From: Halorubrum sp. CBA1229
GTDB taxonomy: Archaea > Halobacteriota > Halobacteria > Halobacteriales > Haloferacaceae
DNA: 64,000 nucleotides
NCBI RefSeq assembly: GCF_003721435.2
Contig: NZ_CP054585.1
Span: forward strand, 2,666,001 to 2,730,000
Reading direction: 5' to 3'
Positions 54,639-61,978 of this stretch are shown piece by piece. A program made the translations under genes and the position numbers. The notes under the pieces were generated by a model. It saw only the letters and a list, made by a program, of their open reading frames with translations. It made no database searches and was not told the DNA's origin. Every line of letters starts with the position of its first letter. Position 1 is the stretch's first letter.

Positions 54639-55541
54639 CTACGACGAGAAGTCGGAGAGCGACCCGCGCGTATCGTCGGTGTCGGCTCGGTCACCGGCGT
54701 CGGCGTCGGCTCTCTCCTCGTCGGCGTCGTCTCTCTCCTCGTCGGCGTCGTTTCGCTCGGCCTCGCCGCCGATCTCCTCGGGCTCGTGCCACGGGTCGTC
54801 GGGGTCGACGGGCTCGACCGCGCGGTCGAGCTCGGCGGCGTCGTAGTCGCGCTCGGCGTCGAGGATCATCGCGAGGCGCTGCCAGCGGGCGCTGTGCTCG
54901 CCCTCGCCCTCCGGGCCGACCCGCGCGCCGCGGGTCTTGAAGAAGCGCGTGCCGCGTCCCAGCTTCGACCCCTCGCCGGTGTGCCCGTCGAAGATCGCGT
55001 CGAACTCGCCGCCGGGGTCGAGGTCGCCGACGGGGAAGTCGTGGGCGGGCTCCTCGCCGCGCTCGCGGGCCTCGGCGCGGACGTCGGCGACGGCCCGGAA
55101 GTACTCGTCGGCGTTGGGGCCCTCGCGGGTCGACTGCGCGCGGGCCGCCGCCAGCGCGGCGTGGATCGCGCAGAGGCGGCCCTTCCACTCGGCGGGCTCC
55201 CAGCGCTCGGTGGCGAGCTCCTCGTAGCGCTCGATGGTGAGGGCGACGTCGCTGCCGGCGCGGAGGTCCTCGACGACGTACAGCGTCAGGCGGTCCCAGA
55301 GGTTCCACGCGTAGCCGGAGCGGGCCAGCTCCCAGGCGGCCCACGCGGCGACCTCCTCGTCGGAGCGGCGCACGGCCTTCTGGAGCAGGCTGGAGACGGC
55401 GTAGCGGTTGTAGCCGCCGTCGGTCTCGTTCGGCTCCTTGGGCTCGTCGAAGTCGTTCTCGCCGGTCGCGTCGGGCGTCGTGTCGGTCTCCAAGCTCCCG
55501 TCGGACCCGAACGTCGCCTGTCTGTCGTCGCCGTCGGCCAT
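54639..55541 (-). CDS. conserved haloarchaeal protein, resembles RarA/MgsA C-terminal domain
   Basis: 300 residues without a P-loop. The segment NRYAVSSLLQKAVRRSDEEVAAWAAWELARSGYAWNLWDRLTLYVVEDL (about 45-93) resembles the C-terminal helical domain of the AAA+ clamp-loader-like protein RarA/MgsA, which tetramerises and acts at replication forks; the rest reads CAIHAALAAARAQ as in that domain. The C-terminus is a degenerate repetitive acidic tail (DADEERDDADEERAD). The ATPase part is absent, so it may be a detached accessory domain. Inferred by pattern only. Confidence 0.5.
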   Translation of the reverse strand: MADGDDRQATFGSDGSLETDTTPDATGENDFDEPKEPNETDGGYNRYAVSSLLQKAVRRSDEEVAAWAAWELARSGYAWNLWDRLTLYVVEDLRAGSDVALTIERYEELATERWEPAEWKGRLCAIHAALAAARAQSTREGPNADEYFRAVADVRAEARERGEEPAHDFPVGDLDPGGEFDAIFDGHTGEGSKLGRGTRFFKTRGARVGPEGEGEHSARWQRLAMILDAERDYDAAELDRAVEPVDPDDPWHEPEEIGGEAERNDADEERDDADEERADADAGDRADTDDTRGSLSDFSS

Positions 55542-55692
55542 ACGCCCGCTCCCGCCGCGAGCGACTTAAAAACCGCGCGCGGCGGGCGGGAGGGAGCGAC
55601 GACGCCGGAGCCGGAGGCGCCCGCGGTACGGCGGATCACACCTCCGCTGAAAGGGAACCCTTAAGTTGAATCCGGCGGCTAGAATACGGTAA

Positions 55693-55766
55693 CCGCCCTT
55701 AGCTCAGCCTGGTAGAGCAGTCGACTGTAGATCGACTTGTCCCCCGTTCAATTCGGGGAGGGCGGA
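55693..55766 (+). tRNA. tRNA-Tyr (anticodon GTA)
   Basis: The 74-nt cloverleaf folds: acceptor CCGCCCT/AGGGCGG, D arm GCTC/GAGC, anticodon stem GTCGA/TCGAC with loop CTGTAGA (anticodon GTA), T arm CCCCG/CGGGG with loop TTCAATT, discriminator A. No intron. Its 3' end (55746-55768 including 2 bp beyond) is repeated at 55898-55920, the mark of a tRNA used as an integration site. Confidence 0.95.
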
Positions 55767-55777
55767 CTGAACCTCAG

Positions 55778-55809
55778 CAACCGTGAGCGACAGCGAACGG
55801 TTGCTGTCC
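55778..55809. repeat. hairpin between the tRNA-Tyr gene and the second att copy
   Basis: CAGCAACCGT-N12-ACGGTTGCTG, a perfect 10-bp stem. It lies within the 129 bp that separate the two att copies; the remaining bases there carry no gene. It could be a terminator for the tRNA or a remnant of an element. Confidence 0.5.
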
Positions 55810-55897
55810 GTGAGGGACGACCGACCTGAATTGAGCAGACGAGTCACAGCCCGGAACGGCGAGCGGAGCGAGCCGCACGCCCGGACTGTCTCGGCGA

Positions 55898-55920
55898 GTT
55901 CAATTCGGGGAGGGCGGACT
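55898..55920 (+). mobile_element. duplicate of the tRNA-Tyr 3' end (att-site remnant)
   Basis: 23 bp identical to the tRNA-Tyr T-loop/acceptor end (55746-55768), in direct orientation, 152 bp downstream. Such duplications are made by tyrosine-recombinase integration into a tRNA gene. No integrase gene is found in the window, and a third copy was not seen by eye, so this is a scar or nested remnant. Confidence 0.75.
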
Positions 55921-55974
55921 TCCTTTCCAGTCGGGTCGTATTGCACACCGATGTTGCTCTCGTGACCTTTCTAG

Positions 55975-56112
55975 CGAGGGCCATATGCTCTGATCTGCTT
56001 CGCGCAGGAGCGGTTCCGCGGGTTCGGGTGGCTCGTGCTGGGGAAGCTCCCGTATCGTCCCCCGCCGGGTATTGACGAGGAGACCGCGATGGAGGAAGCC
56101 AGCGATAAGTGA
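55975..56112 (+). pseudogene. C-terminal fragment of a provirus-type gene
   Basis: A 45-codon open stretch without start codon, containing ERFRGFGWLVLGKLPYRPPPG and ending TAMEEASDK-stop. The pattern resembles the C-terminus of small proteins found in haloarchaeal proviruses (from memory, not a search). The N-terminal part is missing immediately after the att copy, as expected for a deleted integrated element. Confidence 0.45.
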
Positions 56113-56352
56113 GGTCTTCGACCCCGAGGAGGAGCCGGACGGGGACGCCCTCGCGCCGCACCACTTCTACGTCGGCGTGGCGCTGGCGCTGTTCGGGTTC
56201 GCGTCGATCTGGCCGTACTACCCGGCGACCGGCGCCGGCTTCGCGTTATTGGCCTGCTGGTCGCGCTTGATGGCGTGATTGAGCACATGACGCCGTATCC
56301 GACGCCGCTGGATCAGGTTATGGAAGCGTCTCATTTATCCACTTGTGAGTAG
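56072..56352 (+). pseudogene. frameshifted small membrane protein
   Basis: The first frame reads EVFDPEEEPDGDALAPHHFYVGVALALFGFASIWPYYP, a membrane segment, and stops at 56278 after a change of character. The +1 frame continues sensibly as VIGLLVALDGVIEHMTPYPTPLD (stop 56350-56352). A single indel near 56245 would join them into a two-helix protein of about 90 residues. The original start is also unclear. Element remnant after the att site. Confidence 0.5.
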
Positions 56353-56580
56353 ATTTGAGGGGGATCGCTGATTATCTGCTGATGGGTGATCGGGTTTGAG
56401 ATTGCTCAAACCTTTCTTAGTATGCTAATCCCGAGTTGTATCCGGTAGGGAGAGAACTCAGACCCACTTGCAACGAGAAAAGCTATAACATCCTTGGAAT
56501 AGAATGTGTGCATACACACGAGTCGTGCACTCGACGTAAATCGATAGGGCCACAACCGAAATCGCGTTTGAGACCCCAAA
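56353..56580. promoter_or_regulatory. AT-rich upstream region of the island operon with two overlapping palindromes
   Basis: The composition switches here from GC-rich to AT-rich. GTGTG-CATA-CACAC (56506-56519) and CGAGT-CGTGC-ACTCG (56519-56533) are adjacent inverted repeats 48-75 bp upstream of the first gene, where an operator could lie. No reading frame in this stretch is convincing. Confidence 0.35.
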
Positions 56581-56913
56581 ATGACCAACGCACAAGCGGA
56601 AATAGAACTGCCCGAGACGGTTTCACCTGGGGAGGTTGCAGAAGCAGTAGCAGAATCTCTCAAAAATAATCAGGTCGAGATTATTGAGAGAGAAAGCGAT
56701 CCTGGATACGAACTGATTGAAGCAAAATCACAACCGAGTCTTTTGTCTTGGGGTGAGGAGATCTACATACAGATCACGCCTGGAAAGGTGGAAGTTGCAA
56801 GTCGGTCACCCTCACAGATTATCGACTGGGGCAAATCGAAACAGAACGTGAAACAAGTTGAAGACACCGTTAGAAACCACTTGTCCGCCTCTGGCACCCT
56901 CACTCCGGCGTAA
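56581..56913 (+). CDS. island protein 1, small soluble protein
   Basis: 110 residues; codon use is AT-rich unlike the chromosome. N-terminal amphipathic helix (PGEVAEAVAESLKNN), then strands VEIIERESDPGYELIEAK and LLSWGEEIYIQI, and VEVASRSPSQIIDWGKSKQNV with a helical end. The SWGE-x-I-x-I and IDWGK-x-x-N-V motifs look like a compact alpha/beta domain seen in bacterial small proteins; no function known. First gene of a four-gene operon; its stop directly abuts the next start. Confidence 0.7.
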   Translation: MTNAQAEIELPETVSPGEVAEAVAESLKNNQVEIIERESDPGYELIEAKSQPSLLSWGEEIYIQITPGKVEVASRSPSQIIDWGKSKQNVKQVEDTVRNHLSASGTLTPA

Positions 56914-57243
56914 ATGAAAGTTTACGTGGAGTGTAGCCAGTGCGGTGAGAAAATTTATCTTGATGATGTGCGGGACAAACGAACAGATTATCCTGCATCA
57001 TTCAGACTCAAATGTGGACATTGTGACCAGGAAAAATTCTACAATAGGAATCAATTAGAGGCAGAGCCAGATGGAAACTCTGCCGCAATTGGAACTCTTC
57101 TCGGTGGGGCAACAGGTGCCCTCGCAGGTCCAGTCGGAGCTGCTATCGGAGCAGGGGTAGGTGGTGTGCTGGGAAGTGTGTCGGATAATGAGGACCAACA
57201 GCGGGTAGAGGAATTCTATGGAAAAGACATCTTCTTCGAGTAA
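56914..57243 (+). CDS. island protein 2, zinc ribbon plus glycine-zipper
   Basis: 109 residues. N-terminal zinc ribbon with CSQC (8-11) and CGHC (34-37); after a linker a glycine-zipper segment GTLLGGATGALAGPVGAAIGAGVGGVLGS (about 61-89) that should insert in or lie on a membrane; C-terminal acidic EFYGKDIFFE. ATG follows the previous stop without a gap and its own end overlaps the next gene by 26 bp, so the genes are tightly coupled. Confidence 0.72.
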   Translation: MKVYVECSQCGEKIYLDDVRDKRTDYPASFRLKCGHCDQEKFYNRNQLEAEPDGNSAAIGTLLGGATGALAGPVGAAIGAGVGGVLGSVSDNEDQQRVEEFYGKDIFFE

Positions 57244-57715
57244 ACTTCCCCTTATTGTAGCAGTCAGCTTGGCAGCTGTGGTGTTCTTTCTGTCCTACGA
57301 GTCATACTTCAGCACCTTCGCAGAACGGTATCTCCAAGATGCTGTCAGAGCCATTCAGATCTATTCTCTCGTCATCTATGGCCTTATTGTCTATCGATTC
57401 AGCCAAGATAACGATCTGATTAGAACATTTGACTCTCAGCAAGAATTCTCATCTTTCCTTGGTGACCTCGGGGGGCCACTATTCAGTCTAGCAGCAGAAT
57501 ACGTTCAGATATTCATTTCACTACGGATCTCTCGACTTTTGCTAGAGGGGATCACACTAAACGAGTGGGAACATGGATTAACGGGACTTGACTTCTGGCT
57601 CGTTCTAGGAATCACGCTTCTAATCGCAGTATACGGATTAATAACAATCGTCAATCGATCCAGACAATTGATGCACTATTGGGGCGGTGACATCGCGGAA
57701 GTTATTCCGAATTAA
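57218..57715 (+). CDS. island protein 3, four-helix membrane protein
   Basis: 165 residues with about four transmembrane helices (9-28, 40-60, 85-105, 125-150). No known motif; ISLRISRLLLEGITLNEWEHG lies between helix 3 and 4. Overlaps the previous gene by 26 bp and is followed by the next ATG after 4 bp. It belongs to the AT-rich island operon. Confidence 0.68.
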   Translation: MEKTSSSSKLPLIVAVSLAAVVFFLSYESYFSTFAERYLQDAVRAIQIYSLVIYGLIVYRFSQDNDLIRTFDSQQEFSSFLGDLGGPLFSLAAEYVQIFISLRISRLLLEGITLNEWEHGLTGLDFWLVLGITLLIAVYGLITIVNRSRQLMHYWGGDIAEVIPN

Positions 57716-57719
57716 TCTT

Positions 57720-58577
57720 ATGTTGGGTAACTATCTCAAGTCCACTCATCTTTTCTATGCCCTCCTTGTTGCTGGTTTAGCTCTGATTGGATACACATAT
57801 CGCTATCAGAGTCCCGAAAATCTACAAGCAATTTCAACTGTGGTATTGGTCGCGATCACAGCGTGGTACTCCTACCAACTTCGTGAAACAGTTGAGGAGA
57901 CACGAAAAGGCAGGGAGAGAGGAGCAATCGTTGAAATCATTAGAGATGGGATTGATCCGATGCTTTCAATTGTAGAGAGGCACCAGTCCACAGATTCCCG
58001 AGAGGGAACGGACGATAGAACCACTCTCCCAGAGTATACTTGGGAAAATAATTCATCTGAAAATACTGAATCACTCTATTTGAGCTTTAGTAATGCGTCC
58101 ATTCCAATGGATGAGCCTGTTCGAAAAGATATAGAGCGAGATAGTACGGAAGTTGTCGAACTGTGTAAGGAATACGCTGATCTCTACGGTGAATATTCGG
58201 ATAACCGATCTGAGATTAAGAATAAAATAAGAAAACACATTCAAGATAATTTTATAAATGATAAAAGGGAGTGGATTGAAAGCATCGATGGATCATTTGA
58301 CAAAAATAAATGGACGATCGAATCTAGGTATGAGATGTATGCTAATTGTGTGATTGAGCAAAACTGGGATCGGAATTGGGAAGTGAAAGAGAATAAAGAG
58401 TACTTTCGATCCATCCGCAGTAATTATATTGACGAACTAACTGAACTACAGAACAAACGATCTGAATTGGTCGAAAAGAGATCAGAGGTTGAGCGCGTTC
58501 TGAGAGACATTCGTCAGCACTATGTCTCAACCTACCACATTAGGGAAGTACAACTTGAAAACAGCGAGGATAGATAG
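57720..58577 (+). CDS. island protein 4, membrane-anchored coiled-coil protein
   Basis: 285 residues: two N-terminal transmembrane helices (about 8-27 and 33-51) and a long charged cytoplasmic part rich in Glu, Lys and Arg; the C-terminal stretch YIDELTELQNKRSELVEKRSEVERVLRDIRQHY is a clear coiled coil. The codon use is AT-rich. ATG 57720 chosen since it follows the upstream stop directly. No enzyme motif found. Possibly an effector or anchoring subunit of whatever the operon encodes. Confidence 0.68.
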   Translation: MLGNYLKSTHLFYALLVAGLALIGYTYRYQSPENLQAISTVVLVAITAWYSYQLRETVEETRKGRERGAIVEIIRDGIDPMLSIVERHQSTDSREGTDDRTTLPEYTWENNSSENTESLYLSFSNASIPMDEPVRKDIERDSTEVVELCKEYADLYGEYSDNRSEIKNKIRKHIQDNFINDKREWIESIDGSFDKNKWTIESRYEMYANCVIEQNWDRNWEVKENKEYFRSIRSNYIDELTELQNKRSELVEKRSEVERVLRDIRQHYVSTYHIREVQLENSEDR

Positions 58578-58583
58578 CAGAAT

Positions 58584-58820
58584 TTAGACGAACGCCTGCG
58601 TCCGCTCTTCGGTGTACTCGCTAACGACATCCTCGACGGCCTCCCGATCCAGCATCGCCTCGTGTAGCGCCTCGCCGGTCCGCTGCAGCTCGGCCATCTC
58701 GTCGGCCTCTTCGATCCCCTCGTTCCACGCTTCACGTTCACCGGGTCGGAAGATACCATGATCGTTGAGGGCAGCGACCAACTCTCGCAGATCCGCGCGA
58801 TAGGCCTCCAGCAGAGACAT
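58584..58820 (-). CDS. small hypothetical protein at the island edge
   Basis: 78 residues, acidic and helical: MSLLEAYRADLRELVAALNDH, EADEMAELQRTGEALHEAMLDREAVEDVVSEY. GC-rich again, so it marks the end of the AT-rich island. The TATA-like TTTAAACA box lies about 40 bp upstream. Looks like small plasmid- or island-linked haloarchaeal proteins; function unknown. Confidence 0.5.
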   Translation of the reverse strand: MSLLEAYRADLRELVAALNDHGIFRPGEREAWNEGIEEADEMAELQRTGEALHEAMLDREAVEDVVSEYTEERTQAFV

Positions 58821-59105
58821 GTTTCAGATTTACTCACCCCATATGTCTTATGTCTTTATTTAAACACCCGATAGAGTGAGGTGTACCGCTAGGTAGGACA
58901 CAGCAGACGAATGTGGAGCAAAGCGCGAAGGAAATGGTGGCTTTCAGGCAGACGCTAGGACCGGAGCGCGCTGCCAAGTCGGAATCTGTGACACCTGAAG
59001 GCCGCCGACATACAGCGCGAGCACGGTTAATCCCGCAAAAACCAAGAACAACTCCTCTAATTTATTACATACTAGTTTAATATCTATTATGAATAATACT
59101 TAAGA
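58821..59105. other. intergenic gap before the DUF2589-like cluster
   Basis: 285 bp. On the minus strand about 33 sense codons (LVFAGLTVLALYVGGLQVSQ ...) look like the end of a decayed membrane protein. The last 60 bp are AT-rich with TTTAATAT (59076-59083), centred 26 bp before ATG 59106, a good leaderless promoter for the cluster. Confidence 0.5.
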
Positions 59106-59636
59106 ATGTCCGTAGGACAAGAACTCCTCGACGTACCGTTCCCTGAGATGGTGGCCAGCATGGGCCAGGGCATCGCAGACGCGCAGAACCAGCTTGACAT
59201 GAACTCGGTCGAGGTCGCGAAGGTCCTCGCCGACACGAAGATCGACGTCGTCCCGGCTATCACGCGGACGATCGACTCGGACGGCGACGTCACCTATTCC
59301 GAGGCGTCCCCGATCGAGACCTCGCTGCTGCAGGCCGGGCTGTTCCCGACGTTCTACCAGTTCTCCGAGGCCGTCATCGAGGTCGAGATGGACATCAAGA
59401 CGACCACCGAGCGGGAGACGAACATCGACGTCAGCGCCGAGGCGCACGCGGGATTCGGGCTGTGGGGCGGCAGCATCCAGACAGACGTGAGCCACAACCG
59501 GAAGTTCGGCAAGGAGGTCCACGGGACGAGCAAGCTGAAGACCACGATGGTCCCGGTGCCGGAGCCGCCGTACCTCTTCCCCGAGGTCGAGACGGTCGAC
59601 AACCGCCCCGAGGCCGACGCAGAGACGACCGAATAA
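59106..59636 (+). CDS. DUF2589-like protein A
   Basis: 176 residues, no signal peptide. N-terminal helix (LLDVPFPEMVASMGQGIADA) then IDVVPAITRTIDSDG, YQFSEAVIEVEMDIK and a beta-rich tail (FGLWGGSIQTDVSHNRKFG ... LKTTMVPVPEPP). This layout resembles the DUF2589 family of unknown function. It is related to the next two genes: the ADAQ-x-x-LD, IDVVP-x-x-TRTI-x-x-DG and EVEMD motifs recur. Leaderless promoter directly upstream. High GC, unlike the preceding island. Confidence 0.72.
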   Translation: MSVGQELLDVPFPEMVASMGQGIADAQNQLDMNSVEVAKVLADTKIDVVPAITRTIDSDGDVTYSEASPIETSLLQAGLFPTFYQFSEAVIEVEMDIKTTTERETNIDVSAEAHAGFGLWGGSIQTDVSHNRKFGKEVHGTSKLKTTMVPVPEPPYLFPEVETVDNRPEADAETTE

Positions 59637-59722
59637 CCGCGACCGACTCGGTCTCCGGTCGCCGCCGGCGTGAGCGCGGCTCTCGCGGGCGACGCCTGAA
59701 CCACGCCGAGACACCCATATCC

Positions 59723-60313
59723 ATGCCGCTACGAGCACATCACCGACCACCGCGCAGTACCGCTCCCGATCGATCGACCCAAACGGTCTCGGACATCCCG
59801 TTCGACGACCTCGTCTCCCTGCTCGCCACGGGCGTCGCCGACGCCCAGACCGCGCTCGACAGGCAGACCGCGGAGACGGCGGCGTCGCTCGCGGAGACCG
59901 AGATCGAGGTCGTCCCGTCGCTGACTCGCACCATCGAGCCGGACGGAACGGTCACGACCGATACGGCGGCGACGGAGCGGCGGTCCCTGCTCGAGCTCGG
60001 GGTCACCCCCGCCCACTACCGATTCAGCGACGCGACGATCGAAGTCGAGATGGATGTCAGCGTCGCCGAACGCGACCGCTCGGAGAACGGCCGCTCGGAC
60101 ACCGAGCGTGTGGAATCCGAGCGCGCGGATCGGGCGCACGAGCTCCGCGCCGGCACGCAGTCCGTGATCGACCGCCGGACGTTCGACCGCGAGGCCGGCG
60201 CGAACGCTCGGCTCGCGGCGCGGCTCGAACCGACTCCCACCCCGGCCGCGGTCGGACCGGACGCGACGGGTGAGGCGCTGGACGCCGTCGACGGAGGCGA
60301 GCGTGCCGACTGA
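59723..60313 (+). CDS. DUF2589-like protein B
   Basis: 196 residues. It repeats protein A: IPFDDLVSLLATGVADAQTALD, EIEVVPSLTRTIEPDGTV, and HYRFSDATIEVEMDVSVAE. The C-terminal half differs, being charged and coil-like (SENGRSDTERVESERADRAHE) and lacking A's beta-rich tail. The first 25 residues look less conserved, so a later start is possible. Ends inside the start of gene C (11-bp overlap). Confidence 0.68.
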   Translation: MPLRAHHRPPRSTAPDRSTQTVSDIPFDDLVSLLATGVADAQTALDRQTAETAASLAETEIEVVPSLTRTIEPDGTVTTDTAATERRSLLELGVTPAHYRFSDATIEVEMDVSVAERDRSENGRSDTERVESERADRAHELRAGTQSVIDRRTFDREAGANARLAARLEPTPTPAAVGPDATGEALDAVDGGERAD

Positions 60314-60695
60314 CCAGTGGCTCGCGCGACCGCTCAAGGAGTTCATCCGGACGGTCGCGTTCTCGGTCGCCGAGGGCCAAGAGGAGCTGGACCGGCGGTC
60401 GATGGCGGTCCAGCGGTCGATCGAACGCGACATCGAGGACGGGAGCCTCGCGTACGACCTCGACGCGTCGTGGCTCAGGTTCGCCGACGTCGAGGCGGAC
60501 CTGGAGATGACGCTGTCGATCGAGGGACGGGAGATCCGCGATCCGGAGACCGACGAGGTCCGCGCCTACAAGCCGGTCGTGAGCGCCGTTCCGTTGAACC
60601 ACCGGACCGCGGACGAGTACGACCTCGACGCCGAGATCGCCAGCGAAGTGCGACTCCGCATCGCTCCCGTTCCGCCGGAGTCCCGAAGCCTATGA
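60303..60695 (+). CDS. DUF2589-like protein C
   Basis: 130 residues from GTG 60303. LARPLKEFIRTVAFSVAEGQEELDRRS aligns with the N-terminal helix of A and B; WLRFADVEADLEMTLSIEGR aligns with their EVEMD strand; then YKPVVSAVPLNHRTADEYD and EVRLRIAPVPPES. A shorter and more diverged member of the same group. It overlaps B by 11 bp and shares ATGA with D, so B, C, D and E are translated as a unit. Confidence 0.68.
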   Translation: MPTDQWLARPLKEFIRTVAFSVAEGQEELDRRSMAVQRSIERDIEDGSLAYDLDASWLRFADVEADLEMTLSIEGREIRDPETDEVRAYKPVVSAVPLNHRTADEYDLDAEIASEVRLRIAPVPPESRSL

Positions 60696-61978
60696 GCGAA
60701 CGCGATCGGTTCACGTTCGACGCCGGCGCGACTCGCTTCGCCGAGACGTTCCAGCTGGAGGAGATCCCGCAACTCGACGTCGACAAGTTCGAGACGGTCG
60801 AGCGGGCGGCGGTCGAACGGCTCGTCACCGAACAGCAGGAGTCGCTCGTTCGCCTGCAGGCGGACGTGCTGGACGTTCGCAGCGAGCGGACCGCCCTCGA
60901 ACGCCAGCTCTCGAAGGTCGAGGCCCAGCGCGAGGAGCTGCGGGAGCGGGTCGGAGAGCTGGAGGCCCAGCGACCGGCGGTGGAGCCGAAACAGGTCTTC
61001 TCGAACCTCGGCGCGGCGCTCGAAGAGGTCGACGACGACTTGGCGAGCGAGCGCTATCGCGTCGACGACGTCGACTTCACGCTCAAGACGAACGTGATCC
61101 AGACCGACGACGGAATCCGGATGCACCTGCCGTCGCTGGACGAGTCGTCGGTGTCGGCGAACCTCAGCGAGGTCTCGTTCCGGCTGCGGGCGCCTCGCGG
61201 CGAGCCGGAGGCCGCCGGTCCGACGTACACCGACGTACCGGACCTGCGGGGGCAGCCGCACGAAGTCGCGGCACGCCGGCTCGCCGCGGCGGACCTGACT
61301 GTCGGCGCGGTCGAGCGCGCCGTCGATCCGGACGCTCCACCGGGGACCGTCGTCGAACAGTTCCCCGAGCCGTACGCCGTCGCCGAACCAGGGTCGCCGG
61401 TCGACCTCGTCCTCGCCGAGGCGCCGGAGAGCGAGTCGGGGGCGGCGAGCGAGTCGAGTTCGGCGACCGAGCCGAACGCGGAACCGACACCCGAGCCCGA
61501 CGCCGACGCGGGAAGCGAGGGCGACGACGCGGGCTCGTCGCCGTCCGACGACGCCGACCGGTCGGAGAGTCCCGAGGCCGACGACGAGCGAGCCCGCATG
61601 GAGGCGTTCAGACGGGCTATCGTCGACGTGGCCCCCGAGAACGGGGACGCTGTCGTCGAACGGCTTCAGCGAGCCGGCGTCACGGACCTCGAGTCGCTGA
61701 TCGCGTTAGATCCCGAAGAGCTCGCCGCGGAGCTGTCGATCCCCGTCGAGCAGATCGTCGCACTCCAGCGGCGGCTGGGCGGCGGCGATCCGATCGCGCT
61801 CGAAGCGGTCTCCGGGATCGGCCCGACGTACGCGGGCCGACTTCGTGAGAAGGGCGTCCGGAACGTCTCGCAGCTGGCGGCGCTCGACCCGGAGACCGTC
61901 GCCGAGATCACCCGGGCGTCGACGAGCAGGGCCGCCGGCTGGATCGAGGAGGCGACGGAACTGGCGGGGGCCCGATGA
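60692..61978 (+). CDS. coiled-coil, PASTA and helix-hairpin-helix protein
   Basis: 428 residues, no signal peptide. N-terminal coiled coil (about 30-95: LVRLQADVLDVRSERTALER, REELRERVGELEAQ); then a strand-rich part with SERYRVDDVDFTLKTNVIQ and LSEVSFRLRAP that resembles the EVEMD strands of A-C; a PASTA domain (about 177-240, VPDLRGQPHEVAARRLAAADL ... PGTVVEQFPEP); an acidic low-complexity linker; and at the C-terminus two helix-hairpin-helix-like units, the last AVSGIGPTYAGRLREKGVRN with GIG hairpin. PASTA normally binds cell-wall muropeptides, which haloarchaea lack. Likely a scaffold for A-C. Confidence 0.75.
   Translation: MSERDRFTFDAGATRFAETFQLEEIPQLDVDKFETVERAAVERLVTEQQESLVRLQADVLDVRSERTALERQLSKVEAQREELRERVGELEAQRPAVEPKQVFSNLGAALEEVDDDLASERYRVDDVDFTLKTNVIQTDDGIRMHLPSLDESSVSANLSEVSFRLRAPRGEPEAAGPTYTDVPDLRGQPHEVAARRLAAADLTVGAVERAVDPDAPPGTVVEQFPEPYAVAEPGSPVDLVLAEAPESESGAASESSSATEPNAEPTPEPDADAGSEGDDAGSSPSDDADRSESPEADDERARMEAFRRAIVDVAPENGDAVVERLQRAGVTDLESLIALDPEELAAELSIPVEQIVALQRRLGGGDPIALEAVSGIGPTYAGRLREKGVRNVSQLAALDPETVAEITRASTSRAAGWIEEATELAGAR

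Noticed and set aside
55898..55920. Second complete tRNA-Tyr gene
   Set aside because: Only the T-loop/acceptor end is present; no D arm or anticodon arm upstream of it.
58880..59060. Minus-strand membrane-peptide frame of about 33 codons as a real gene
   Set aside because: No ATG or GTG at a sensible place and no promoter at the right distance; more likely a remnant.
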